A program made the translations under genes and the position numbers. A stretch of DNA of 34,706 nt from Desulfobacterales bacterium (GTDB taxonomy: Bacteria; Desulfobacterota; Desulfobacteria; Desulfobacterales; JAHEIW01), in assembly GCA_020348305.1 (NCBI GenBank), contig CP070746.1:2378898-2413603 (forward strand), given 5' to 3'. Every line of letters begins with the position of its first letter. Positions within the stretch are counted from its first letter, which is position 1. Of this stretch, positions 7,563-16,194 are shown piece after piece. Below the pieces are notes generated by a model that worked only from the letters and a program-made list of their open reading frames with translations, made no database searches and was not told where the DNA came from.

Positions 7563-8960
7563 ATGATAATCCGCAATGCTAAATGGGCCTCAATCTGCAT
7601 CCGCTTCTCATTGATCGGGATCGCCGCCTTTCACATCAGCCTCACCAACAGCTGGGCCTCGTCTCCTAACAATAGCCTTACCATATCAACTGATACTGAA
7701 TACAACTCTTCTAATGAAACTTCATGGTTAAACAAAATCGACACCCACTGGGGCGGTCGCTTTAAGATTATCGGTTCTGTATCTAATGCGAATAACGATA
7801 CGATCTTTGCACCGGTCGAAACCGGAACCTTTTACGACGGTAGCGCTGATTTTCGATTGATCAATGAGACCTTTTTCTCTGAGTGGGGATATTTTGAAAC
7901 CCATTATGAGGCGATTATTGCCGGTGGCGATACCCGTCGCAACCGTGAAAAATTGCGATCCTTTTTCCCGAATTTCCCGGAACAACCATTATTTTTAGGT
8001 GCTCCCTTAAATGATGACACGCGCCTGATGGATCTAAGCTGGACCATTCATAAAGATGATAAAAAAATAATTTTCCATCGGTTCGATCGACTCTTTTTCG
8101 AGTTGTTGCCGGATTGGGGCAGTATCCGTATCGGTCGACAGGCAATCACTTGGGGAAACGGTATGATATTCAATCCAATGGACTTATTCAATCCATTTCC
8201 GCCCACCGAGATCGATCGTGACTACAAGGTGGGCGATGATATGGTCAATGCTCAAATCGTATACCCGAATTTCGGTGATCTTCAACTACTTTATGTCATC
8301 CGGCGTGATCCTAACGATGACGAAGTAAAGAAGAACACAACCTCGCTGGCCGCAAAGTTTCATTTTTCCACCGGCACCACAGAGCTCGATGTCATGGGAT
8401 CAAAGCACTATGATGACTGGGTTGTAGGTGTCGGCAGTACCGGCTATCTGGGAGATGCGGCCTGGCGCTTGGATGCCACCTGGACCTTTCAGGACGATCC
8501 AAGCGACGAAAGTCCGAATAGCTATCTTTCCCTGGTGGCCAACATGGATTACTCTTGGATATGGTGGAGCAAAAACTTTTACGGATTTATCGAATATTTT
8601 TTCAATGGCCTGGGAGAAAACGACTACCCGCAAGCATTGCTCAATCGGGACATCACCGAAAGATTGCAGCGCGGGGAGCTGTTTGTATTGGGCAAAAATT
8701 ACCTGAGCGGGACTTTACAAGTGGAATTACATCCGTTGTTTAATGTTTTTTTTACGGTCATAAACAACACGAAAGATCCTTCCGGAATCCTGCAACCGCG
8801 GGCGACGTGGGACATCACCCAAAATCTGCAAATGACCGTTGGCGCCAATATTTTTTACGGGGATAACGGCTCAGAATTTGGTGGCTTCATTATCCCGGGG
8901 ACGGATATACGAAGCAGAACACCGGATAATGCTTATTTATGGTTTAACTATTATTTCTAA
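7563..8960 (+). CDS. Outer-membrane beta-barrel protein of the LolA/FtsX exporter locus
   Basis: A 465-residue protein with an N-terminal signal peptide (hydrophobic ICIRFSLIGIAAFHIS, cleavage probably after NSWA). The body is rich in aromatic residues in alternating beta-strand patterns and ends in YLWFNYYF, a typical C-terminal outer-membrane insertion signal. The segment SIRIGRQAITWGNGMIFNPM resembles DUF1302-like and alginate-export-like barrels. It follows the ATPase gene by 47 bases and is the likely outer-membrane end of the transport route begun by the LolA-like carrier. The family assignment is tentative; location and topology are well supported. Confidence 0.75.
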   Translation: MIIRNAKWASICIRFSLIGIAAFHISLTNSWASSPNNSLTISTDTEYNSSNETSWLNKIDTHWGGRFKIIGSVSNANNDTIFAPVETGTFYDGSADFRLINETFFSEWGYFETHYEAIIAGGDTRRNREKLRSFFPNFPEQPLFLGAPLNDDTRLMDLSWTIHKDDKKIIFHRFDRLFFELLPDWGSIRIGRQAITWGNGMIFNPMDLFNPFPPTEIDRDYKVGDDMVNAQIVYPNFGDLQLLYVIRRDPNDDEVKKNTTSLAAKFHFSTGTTELDVMGSKHYDDWVVGVGSTGYLGDAAWRLDATWTFQDDPSDESPNSYLSLVANMDYSWIWWSKNFYGFIEYFFNGLGENDYPQALLNRDITERLQRGELFVLGKNYLSGTLQVELHPLFNVFFTVINNTKDPSGILQPRATWDITQNLQMTVGANIFYGDNGSEFGGFIIPGTDIRSRTPDNAYLWFNYYF

Positions 8961-9040
8961 AATTGGTTTCATAACCATCACCTCTTGCCCGATAGCTGTG
9001 TTGCGACTCGTTTCAAAATGCTATTGAATATTAATATATT

Positions 9041-9061
9041 ATTTTTCGGTTTTCGAAAAAT
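9041..9061. other. Perfect 8-bp inverted repeat before the polysaccharide-cluster promoter
   Basis: ATTTTTCG (9041-9048) and CGAAAAAT (9054-9061) are separated by five bases. It sits between the outer-membrane protein gene and the -35 box at 9068. It could be a weak terminator for the upstream operon, though no T run follows, or a regulator site upstream of the promoter. Confidence 0.4.
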
Positions 9062-9067
9062 GTTTAA

Positions 9068-9096
9068 TTGACATATTTAGTCAACTTCTGTATTAT
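9068..9096 (+). promoter_or_regulatory. Strong sigma-70 promoter of the polysaccharide cluster
   Basis: TTGACA (9068-9073), a 17-base spacer and TATTAT (9091-9096). Transcription should start near 9103, inside the palindrome at 9097-9113. This excludes translation starts before about 9103 for the next gene. Confidence 0.75.
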
Positions 9097-9113
9097 GAGT
9101 AGTATAACTACTC
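9097..9113. promoter_or_regulatory. 17-bp palindromic operator over the start site
   Basis: GAGTAGTATAACTACTC is a perfect inverted repeat: 7-bp arms with a 3-base centre. It lies directly after the -10 box and overlaps the expected start site, the position for a repressor. The adjacent gene encodes a winged-helix protein, the obvious candidate to bind it. Confidence 0.65.
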
Positions 9114-9124
9114 AAAAAAAGGAA

Positions 9125-9685
9125 ATGGCAGTGGATAATCTTTTATCAGGGCTTATTGCTTCCAAAACACGTATTAAGCTATTGATGCGTCTTTTTTTCA
9201 ACCCGAAGGCGCGCGCCTATCTCAGAGAACTGGCAAAGGAGTTCAATGTTTCAACCAATGCGGTGCGAGAAGAGCTCAACCAGCTAAAGAAAACCAATCT
9301 GCTCAAGTCCGAGAAAAACGGCCGCCAGATCTATTATATGGCGAACACCGAACATGCCCTATTCCCCGAGCTTAAATCCATGGTCGGCAAAGTGATGGGA
9401 ATCGACCAGGTCATCGATAGTATCATCACCAGACTTGGAAACCTTGAAAAGGCCTATCTAATGGATGATTACGCTGAAGGAAAAGATACCGGCATCATTG
9501 ATATTGTATTGGTTGGGGACATAAACGACTACCACCTCAATGATCTGAGTCGAAAAACTGAAAAATATATTAAGCGAAAAATCCGCACACTAGTATTGGA
9601 TCGTAATGAATATAAGATTTATCTGTCCGAATTAAAGAAACGACCGAACATAAAAATATGGGAGAATCGTAATATTCGGAAATGA
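9125..9685 (+). CDS. Winged-helix transcriptional regulator with nucleotidyltransferase-like C-terminal domain
   Basis: About 186 residues. The N-terminal half is an ArsR/MarR-like winged helix (TRIKLLMRLFFNPKARAYLRELAKEF, then VSTNAVREELNQLKKTNLL and a wing KSEKNGRQIYYMA). The C-terminal half contains GIIDIVLVGDINDYHLNDL, resembling a minimal nucleotidyltransferase fold but without the usual Gly-Ser and paired-Asp active site, so it is probably a non-catalytic sensor or dimer domain. The frame is open from 9068, but that overlaps the promoter. I choose ATG 9125; GTG 9131, seven bases after AAAGGA (9118-9123), is as likely. It heads the polysaccharide genes, overlaps the next by ATGA, and probably represses the cluster through 9097-9113. 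Confidence 0.8.
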   Translation: MAVDNLLSGLIASKTRIKLLMRLFFNPKARAYLRELAKEFNVSTNAVREELNQLKKTNLLKSEKNGRQIYYMANTEHALFPELKSMVGKVMGIDQVIDSIITRLGNLEKAYLMDDYAEGKDTGIIDIVLVGDINDYHLNDLSRKTEKYIKRKIRTLVLDRNEYKIYLSELKKRPNIKIWENRNIRK

Positions 9686-10599
9686 AAATTATCGAAGACA
9701 AAGAAAATCATTTTGTGTGTCCGGATTGCCATCATCATTTTGTAAAACCTGAGGATGAATCGGCAATTATTTGTGAGAAATGTGGTGGCAATTTTATTTT
9801 TCGCGACGGGATATATGATTTATACCCACAGGTCCCCTTCGCAGAAGTAAATTCTGTTAATTTTGCTGAACTGTATCAAGAATTTGGGAAACATCCATTG
9901 ACTGAAGATTCTGAGGCGCTCCGTAGAGATGCAACCGTATCAATGGTCGATGGTGGTCGAATTTTAGAGCTTGGATGTAATACAGGTTTCATGACCGAGT
10001 GTTTGGCCCAAAAAGGACAGGTTTATGCCGCAGATATTTCTATGAGCTATCTAAAGAAGGTCAAAAATAGGGTGCCTGGCGTTACCTTAGTTCGCCTGGA
10101 TGCTCATAAGCTTCCTTTTGAGGCTCTATTTTTTGACAACGTTTTAATGACAGATGTTTTAGAGCATGTTCTTGTTCCTTGTAGGGTATTAGAGGAAGTT
10201 CACCGAGTTTTGAAGCCTGAAGGCAAACTCATTCTTGGTGTACCGAATATTCTTAATTTTTCAAATATATTAAGGCACTTAATAAGCTCTAAGCCAAACA
10301 GTCTATTAAAATACACTGATGCGCACATTTCGTTTTATGATCCAGCCGGGCTGTTTCAACTTCTTGCGGCCACTGGATTTTTTATAAAGAAATACCACCC
10401 AATTTATCCATTTAGTACCGCTCGTAATATAATACCTCCCTCGATTATAAGATTATTAGACAACTTATTCAGCCGCATAGCCCGCTATTTTACTCGAGAG
10501 ATGCTTGTTATAGCTCAAAAAAGTGAAAAAAGATATTGGCAGACTTTAAAATCAAAAATTCTACAAAGAAAGGTACTCCTCCAAGATAAGCATGAGTAA
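9682..10599 (+). CDS. SAM-dependent methyltransferase with N-terminal zinc ribbon
   Basis: A 305-residue class I methyltransferase. Residues 13-34 form a zinc ribbon (CPDC ... CEKC), a Trm112-like module often fused to sugar or lipid methyltransferases. The SAM-binding motif ILELGCNTGFMTE lies near residues 93-105, followed by VYAADIS and DNVLMTDVLEHV. The start overlaps the regulator stop (ATGA) and the end overlaps the flippase by 8 bases, so the three are translated from one message. It probably methylates a sugar residue or a lipid-linked intermediate of the surface glycan; the acceptor cannot be told. Confidence 0.85.
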   Translation: MKIIEDKENHFVCPDCHHHFVKPEDESAIICEKCGGNFIFRDGIYDLYPQVPFAEVNSVNFAELYQEFGKHPLTEDSEALRRDATVSMVDGGRILELGCNTGFMTECLAQKGQVYAADISMSYLKKVKNRVPGVTLVRLDAHKLPFEALFFDNVLMTDVLEHVLVPCRVLEEVHRVLKPEGKLILGVPNILNFSNILRHLISSKPNSLLKYTDAHISFYDPAGLFQLLAATGFFIKKYHPIYPFSTARNIIPPSIIRLLDNLFSRIARYFTREMLVIAQKSEKRYWQTLKSKILQRKVLLQDKHE

Positions 10600-12064
10600 G
10601 ACTTCATCCGTCATTTCAATTGGAACGGGTATTGTTATCCAAACAATTTTGGGACTAATCACCGAGATAATAGTTGCCCGTTATTTCACATTAGTGGATT
10701 TCGCAACATACCAACAGACCATTATGGTGCTCTCTTTTGCTCCGCTATTCACATTTGGTTTTATCGATAGTATTATCTATTTTGTTTCTTACTATAAAAA
10801 TGATCGAAAAGTATTATCCAATACATTTTACCATCTTATCTTAGTTGGTATTATCACTTCGGTAGTCATATATCTGCTGAGATACAATATAGCAATTTGG
10901 TTTGAAAATCCAGCTCTAGAGAAAACACTTCGATTCTATTGCATTATCCCATTTTTTAGTTTTCTAATTTCTTTAATTCCGAATTACTTTATCGGCAAAA
11001 AGAAGTTCACAACTAGTCGTAACATAAGTATTATCCTGTCAGGAATAATATCAGTAACCTTAATCTCTGTTTTATTCTTTTCCCCTAATCTGCTTCCAGC
11101 ACAACTTCTTCTTTTCAGATTGTCGGCAACTATTTTGGCTGCCCTCTTAACTTTGCTGGTTCTTCTTTTTAGCACTGGATGGTTTTTAAAATTTTTTGAT
11201 TTTAATTACTATTGCCAGCTTAGCAAATACGCCTTCTCACTTGGCATAACACGCTTCATTCCACTACTCAATTTAAATATGGATAAACTTATGGTAAGTG
11301 CTATGCTCGGTCCAATTAGCTTTGCCTATTACAAAATAGGTGCTAGAGAAATCCCATTTGCTGGAATAATTATATTATCATTGGGCAGTACATTTTTGCC
11401 TTTTTATGTTAACCTAGTAAAAGAAAACAATCTGGAAGAAATCCGAAGACTCTGGCGTAAAGGTACCGTTAGGGCGGCAATATTCAATTTTCCCATAGGA
11501 CTCTTCTGTTTTGTTTTTGCCCCTTTCATTATAACAACTTTATTTGGTAAAACTTACGAACCAAGTGCAAATATATTTAGAATATATTCCTTAATTTTAA
11601 TAATAAGACTAAATGACGGGGACGTTCTAGCCAAAGCTTTTAATGCCAATAAAATAATCCTGCAAGCCTCATTATTAGCACTAGTTTTCAATTTTATATC
11701 CAATTATATTCTTATCAAACTTATGAGTGGAATAGGAGCTGCTTTAGCTTCCCTGATCACTGTAGCACTGGCCTGGAGTTATCGTATAGTAAAATACTCC
11801 AAACTATTAGATTGCGATCTTCGCCTAATGATGCCGTGGAAACAACTAGGCGTTTTAATATTTTTGGCACTTTGCTGCGCATCAATAGCCAAGGTAGTTG
11901 CTTTAATACTTGGAGAAGAAACAATTCTATCTGTTTCTATTGGTAGCCTACTGGCTTTGATAATATATGTAATTTTTGTTTGGAAAGCCAGCCTATTGGA
12001 ATATCCAGAGAAAATGTACTTTATAAAATTGTTAAATTTACCTGGTGGCGAAAATCATTGTTAA
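10592..12064 (+). CDS. Wzx-type polysaccharide flippase (MATE/MOP superfamily)
   Basis: A 490-residue polytopic inner-membrane protein with about 12-14 hydrophobic helices, starting SVISIGTGIVIQTILGLITE. Segments such as FALYQQ-like DFATYQQTIMVLSF and FNLDKLMVSAMLG-like NMDKLMVSAMLGPISFAYY are typical of oligosaccharide flippases of the polysaccharide-biosynthesis family. It would move undecaprenyl-linked repeat units to the periplasm. The gene is distinctly AT-rich, more than the flanking chromosomal genes. The partner Wzy polymerase is not recognisable in this window. Confidence 0.88.
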   Translation: MSKTSSVISIGTGIVIQTILGLITEIIVARYFTLVDFATYQQTIMVLSFAPLFTFGFIDSIIYFVSYYKNDRKVLSNTFYHLILVGIITSVVIYLLRYNIAIWFENPALEKTLRFYCIIPFFSFLISLIPNYFIGKKKFTTSRNISIILSGIISVTLISVLFFSPNLLPAQLLLFRLSATILAALLTLLVLLFSTGWFLKFFDFNYYCQLSKYAFSLGITRFIPLLNLNMDKLMVSAMLGPISFAYYKIGAREIPFAGIIILSLGSTFLPFYVNLVKENNLEEIRRLWRKGTVRAAIFNFPIGLFCFVFAPFIITTLFGKTYEPSANIFRIYSLILIIRLNDGDVLAKAFNANKIILQASLLALVFNFISNYILIKLMSGIGAALASLITVALAWSYRIVKYSKLLDCDLRLMMPWKQLGVLIFLALCCASIAKVVALILGEETILSVSIGSLLALIIYVIFVWKASLLEYPEKMYFIKLLNLPGGENHC

Positions 12065-12177
12065 AGTTTTAAATTTGGTTGGATACGGAAGTATTAAATA
12101 TAATTGCATATTATAAATCATTAAATTTGTTTCAAAGACAACATTTTTAGCGTTTATTTAAATTATGGGACACAATA

Positions 12178-14163
12178 ATGTGCGGTATATCAGGAATTCT
12201 GATATTTAAAGGATCATCTTTTTTTCTACAAAATATTCAGTTTATGACTAAGGCCATGCGGCGCAGAGGACCTGATGACGAAGGGTTTGCTTTTTTTGAA
12301 GGCAATTCTAAAGATACACATATATTTGGAGGCAAAGATACGCCTGAAGAGGTGCTCTTATCCCCAAATTTGTTTCATCCTACCGAGTTCTTTACTGGTG
12401 AAGTACCCGAGAATACAATTTTAGCCCTGGGACATCGTCGCTTGTCGATTTTGGATCTTTCCGCTGCGGGTCACCAACCGATGTTTACGGAAGATGGAAG
12501 ATACTGCATCGTACATAATGGCGAAATTTACAACTATCAGGAAATTAGAAGGAAGCTAATAAACAAAGGTGTGCCCTTTCTTAGTAACACTGATACAGAA
12601 GTTATACTTAAAGCTTATCGAGCGTGGGGTGAAAGTTGTCTTCACCAATTCAATGGTATGTGGTCCTTTGCCATTTGGGACAATCATGACAAGACTTTGT
12701 TTTGTTCCCGTGACCGAATTGGAATTAAACCATTCTACTATCTCTGCAACCCTTACTTTTTTATCTTTGCATCCGACATCAAAACCCTTATAGCTTCTAA
12801 TATCTATAACCCCGAGCCAAACTGGCAAGGCGTCTACCACGCAATGAGTTTTCAATGTGCGCCTCGTCCCATGACCTGTTTCAAAGAAATAAGCTCGCTT
12901 GAACAGGGACATTACATACGAATTGATTTGAAAGGTCAAATTATAAAAAAGCGTTTCTGGAGACTTCCCATTGGCGAAATCGATCATTCAAAAAGCGAAA
13001 ATTACTGGAACAATCATCTCGAGGATATAATCGTTAAGGCAGTTAGGCGCAGACTTGTTTCAGATGTTCCGGTCGGTATTTTTATGAGTGGCGGCATAGA
13101 TTCAACAACCATCTCTGCCATCGCGGCCCGCGAACACCCAGGTATTAAAGCTTTTACGCTTGCATACGAAGACAATGCAGCAGATTTTGATGAGCTCCCT
13201 CAAGCTCAAGCAACGGCAGCCATGTGGCCCATGCAACATATCTGGGAAAAGGTCTTGTTAAAAAAAAGCTTGGCTTATCTCGATCAGATTACACGCTGCT
13301 ATGAAGAACCATTTTTTACATTGGGACCAACATTCATTGTTTCCCAACTTGCAAAAAAACACAAAGTACCAGTGGTTTTGAATGGACTCGGTCCAGATGA
13401 ATTATTTTGTGGTTATCACCGTGAGCATTTTCTGGGTCTCTGGAAATTCTTACACCCCTGGCTGCCGAAGATCCAATTATTTGGTCAGCAGAAGAGCAGG
13501 TATACAAAATTCTTGCATTTGATGAGCAGTAAGGATGTGGTCGAATTTTATATATCAAGGTTCTCGGCCTTTTCTGAACATGAAAAACGTGAACTTTTCT
13601 CTTTCTCCGAAGTGACCAATTGGAGTTCATATGAGACCTTCAAGGAATTATATGGTTTAGAAACATTGCATTTTTCAGATCCAATCGAGTCAATTTGTTA
13701 CATGGAAGTAATTAATTACATCGGGAATCACCATCTATATAGAGGTGATCAGTTTACAATGCAATGGTCTATTGAAAGTCGTTACCCGTATCTCGATCAT
13801 GAACTTGTTGAAACAGCCTTCCGAATTCCGGATAAATACAAAATTGCAGGCAAACAGGGCAAGTATATTTTGCGAAAAGTAGCCAAAAAGTACATTCATC
13901 CGACTTGTATTTCTGCGCCCAAAAAGGGTTTCGGAATGCCTGTGGCATATTGGATGCGAGGTGAATTGAAATCGATGGTGGAAAATAAATTAGAAAAACT
14001 AAAAAAGCGAAATGTTTTGAAAAACAAAAAAATAGATGAGCTTAAATACCGCTTTTATGCCAACAAAGACGGATACCAAAAACTCTTTTTCTTATTTTCG
14101 ATAGAGCTGTGGATGGAAGCAATGATTGATGGTGAGCGATCATCAGGTTCTTCTTTTAACTAA
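12178..14163 (+). CDS. asnB: Glutamine-hydrolysing asparagine synthase homologue (AsnB family)
   Basis: A 661-residue protein with both AsnB domains. The N-terminal class II glutaminase starts directly with the catalytic Cys2 (MCGISGI) and has RRGPDDEG and HNGEIYNY. The ATP-pyrophosphatase synthase domain carries the PP-loop SGGIDSTT from residue 304 and ESRYPYLDHELVE near the end. In polysaccharide clusters such homologues often amidate a sugar carboxyl group rather than make asparagine; which applies here cannot be decided. A 113-base AT-rich gap precedes it without a clear promoter. Confidence 0.92.
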   Translation: MCGISGILIFKGSSFFLQNIQFMTKAMRRRGPDDEGFAFFEGNSKDTHIFGGKDTPEEVLLSPNLFHPTEFFTGEVPENTILALGHRRLSILDLSAAGHQPMFTEDGRYCIVHNGEIYNYQEIRRKLINKGVPFLSNTDTEVILKAYRAWGESCLHQFNGMWSFAIWDNHDKTLFCSRDRIGIKPFYYLCNPYFFIFASDIKTLIASNIYNPEPNWQGVYHAMSFQCAPRPMTCFKEISSLEQGHYIRIDLKGQIIKKRFWRLPIGEIDHSKSENYWNNHLEDIIVKAVRRRLVSDVPVGIFMSGGIDSTTISAIAAREHPGIKAFTLAYEDNAADFDELPQAQATAAMWPMQHIWEKVLLKKSLAYLDQITRCYEEPFFTLGPTFIVSQLAKKHKVPVVLNGLGPDELFCGYHREHFLGLWKFLHPWLPKIQLFGQQKSRYTKFLHLMSSKDVVEFYISRFSAFSEHEKRELFSFSEVTNWSSYETFKELYGLETLHFSDPIESICYMEVINYIGNHHLYRGDQFTMQWSIESRYPYLDHELVETAFRIPDKYKIAGKQGKYILRKVAKKYIHPTCISAPKKGFGMPVAYWMRGELKSMVENKLEKLKKRNVLKNKKIDELKYRFYANKDGYQKLFFLFSIELWMEAMIDGERSSGSSFN

Positions 14164-14234
14164 CTCGCAATGTAAATATTAAATGCAATCTTTCATAAAA
14201 TTTGACCTGACTCTTTAACCATAAATCGTAAATC

Positions 14235-15209
14235 ATGAATGCTATCAGCACACTCTCAAAAGCATTTAATGTAGCATTTTTACCACTAGAACGTTCTATT
14301 TCTCGAAGGATTGGCGAAATAGGTATTAATAAATATCCTCCGGTATTTATTATTGGAGCACCTCGCTCCGGGACCACCCTTTTATACAAGGTATTAATCG
14401 AAAAGTTTAATTTAAGCTATATTTCTAATTTAAGCGCTCGCTTCTATGCAATACCAATTATAAGCACCTGGCTTTTTAAAAAGCTAACTAATTTATCTTA
14501 TAAAAGAGGATATGAATTTGAATACGGGTTCATTCCTGGTCTCGCATCACCAAGTGAATTTGGTGGATTCTGGTATCAGTGGTTTCCCAGAGAGAAAACT
14601 ATCTACGTAGCGCCACAACAAACTCCTATACACTATCTAAAACAGCTACGACTAGCTATTGGTGGGTTATCCTATATTAATGGAGGGTCTGTTATTTTTA
14701 AAAATGTTTATAACTCCATGCGTATAGCACCAATCTGTGAAGCTATGCCTAACGCCTGCTTTATAGTATGTAAAAGAGATTATATAGAAACTGCACTCTC
14801 GATTCTTAATGCAAGAAAACAAAATATGCGAGATCATCGTAAGTGGTGGTCCGTCCCACCTCAGGAGATCGACAATTTACTAAAATTGGATTACGCAGGG
14901 CAAATTGCAGGCCAAATTTACTACACCTATAAACAGATTAACACTGATATGAATGGTTATGGTAAAGATAAGTTCTTGGAAATCAAATATGAAGAATTCT
15001 GTCAAGATGTCTCTACCACAATTGAAATAATAAAAAATTTTTTGGAAAAAAATGGAATTACAATTGAAGATAAAGGCGATATCCCCAAAACATTTGAAAT
15101 AAGAAAAACAAAAGGCTCGAGTAATAAAGAACGAAAAAAAATATTTTCCGCAATTGATTCTTATTTTTCAGCTAATTCCAAATTAAATGAACAACAAAGA
15201 AAAATATAA
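14235..15209 (+). CDS. Sulfotransferase family protein
   Basis: A 324-residue protein with the PAPS-binding 5-prime phosphosulfate loop VFIIGAPRSGTTLLYK (loop at residues 41-48) and a 3-prime phosphate-binding region CKRDYIETALSILNARKQ. It would transfer sulfate from PAPS to a hydroxyl or amino group of a sugar. The EFGGFWYQWFPREKT region and C-terminal EIKYEEFCQDVSTTIEIIKNFL are typical of bacterial carbohydrate sulfotransferases. It overlaps the following gene by 23 bases. No PAPS-synthesis genes occur in the window. The product may be a sulfated surface glycan (inference). Confidence 0.87.
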   Translation: MNAISTLSKAFNVAFLPLERSISRRIGEIGINKYPPVFIIGAPRSGTTLLYKVLIEKFNLSYISNLSARFYAIPIISTWLFKKLTNLSYKRGYEFEYGFIPGLASPSEFGGFWYQWFPREKTIYVAPQQTPIHYLKQLRLAIGGLSYINGGSVIFKNVYNSMRIAPICEAMPNACFIVCKRDYIETALSILNARKQNMRDHRKWWSVPPQEIDNLLKLDYAGQIAGQIYYTYKQINTDMNGYGKDKFLEIKYEEFCQDVSTTIEIIKNFLEKNGITIEDKGDIPKTFEIRKTKGSSNKERKKIFSAIDSYFSANSKLNEQQRKI

Positions 15210-16146
15210 AGATTTCTGTCGATCTGAGGTTAACATACCTATTTTTTCACAGTATTGGTGGTTGGATGCTGTATGCGGGCATGAAAATTGGGATGCTGTT
15301 ATAATCGAAAAAGGCGGCCTCATAACAGCCACCCTCCCTTATATGCTTGTAAATAAGTATGGTCTTTGCTTTATTACAATGCCACCGCTAACAAAAGCAT
15401 TGGGCCCATGGCTGCGAGCATATGATGGAAAAATAGCTGCCCAGTATGCACATCAAAAAGAACTATTCACAAAACTCATCCAATCTCTTCCGCGCTTTGA
15501 TTATTTCTGCCAAAATTTTCACCCTATGATAACCAATTGGCTTCCATTTTTCTGGCAGGGCTTCAAGCAAACAACTTTTTATACATATGTGTTGGATGAT
15601 CTCCGTGACTTGCAGAAAATTTTTAATGGGTTTCAAGGCAATGCCCGAAGAGAGATAAAAAAGGCAGAGCAACGTTATAAGCTCCATATTCGATGGGATA
15701 TCGATATTGATAGTTTTTTGGATCTTTATGAAATGACTTTCAGTCGACAAAAAATTCCGATGCCTCACTCTAAAGAAATTGTCCACCGTATCGATGCAAC
15801 GTGTGCATCACGAAATGCTCGCAAAATAATCGGGGCGGAAGATGCTGAGGGCCGCCTACATGCCGCCCTTTATATCATTTGGGATCAGCACTCAGCGTAT
15901 TATCTGATGGGGGGAAGTGAGCCTAATTTAAGAAACAGCGGTGCTAAGAGTTTTTGCATGTGGGAAGCCATCAAGTTTGCTTCAAAGGTAACCCAAAGAT
16001 TTGACTTCGAGGGCTCAATGTTACAACCTGTTGAGCGTTTTTTTCGCGGCTTTGGGGCTAAACAGATCCCCTATTTCAGAATAACCTGCGAAACAAAACT
16101 GATGAAACGCCTGAGAGCGCTGAAAAACCTAATTCAACCAAAATAA
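15187..16146 (+). CDS. FemAB/GNAT-like acyltransferase
   Basis: A 319-residue protein resembling the GNAT-fold Acetyltransf_6/FemAB-like group often found in exopolysaccharide clusters. Visible landmarks are IPIFSQYWWLDAVCG at the N-terminus, FQGNARREIKKAEQRYKL (acyl-donor site region) and YLMGGSEPNLRNSGAKSFCMWEAIKFASK near the C-terminus, followed by FDFEGSMLQPVERFFRGFGA. It probably acylates, or adds an amino acid to, a sugar amine. It starts inside the sulfotransferase gene (23-base overlap), which indicates translational coupling. Confidence 0.8.
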   Translation: MNNKEKYKDFCRSEVNIPIFSQYWWLDAVCGHENWDAVIIEKGGLITATLPYMLVNKYGLCFITMPPLTKALGPWLRAYDGKIAAQYAHQKELFTKLIQSLPRFDYFCQNFHPMITNWLPFFWQGFKQTTFYTYVLDDLRDLQKIFNGFQGNARREIKKAEQRYKLHIRWDIDIDSFLDLYEMTFSRQKIPMPHSKEIVHRIDATCASRNARKIIGAEDAEGRLHAALYIIWDQHSAYYLMGGSEPNLRNSGAKSFCMWEAIKFASKVTQRFDFEGSMLQPVERFFRGFGAKQIPYFRITCETKLMKRLRALKNLIQPK

Positions 16147-16194
16147 AACAGCAAGGATGCAACTGCAAAACTAAATTCTGGGCCCATTGCGAAA

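Noticed and set aside
9068..9124. Longer N-terminus of the winged-helix regulator starting at 9068 or 9095
   Set aside because: These starts lie in the -35 or -10 box of a near-consensus promoter and would not be on the transcript.
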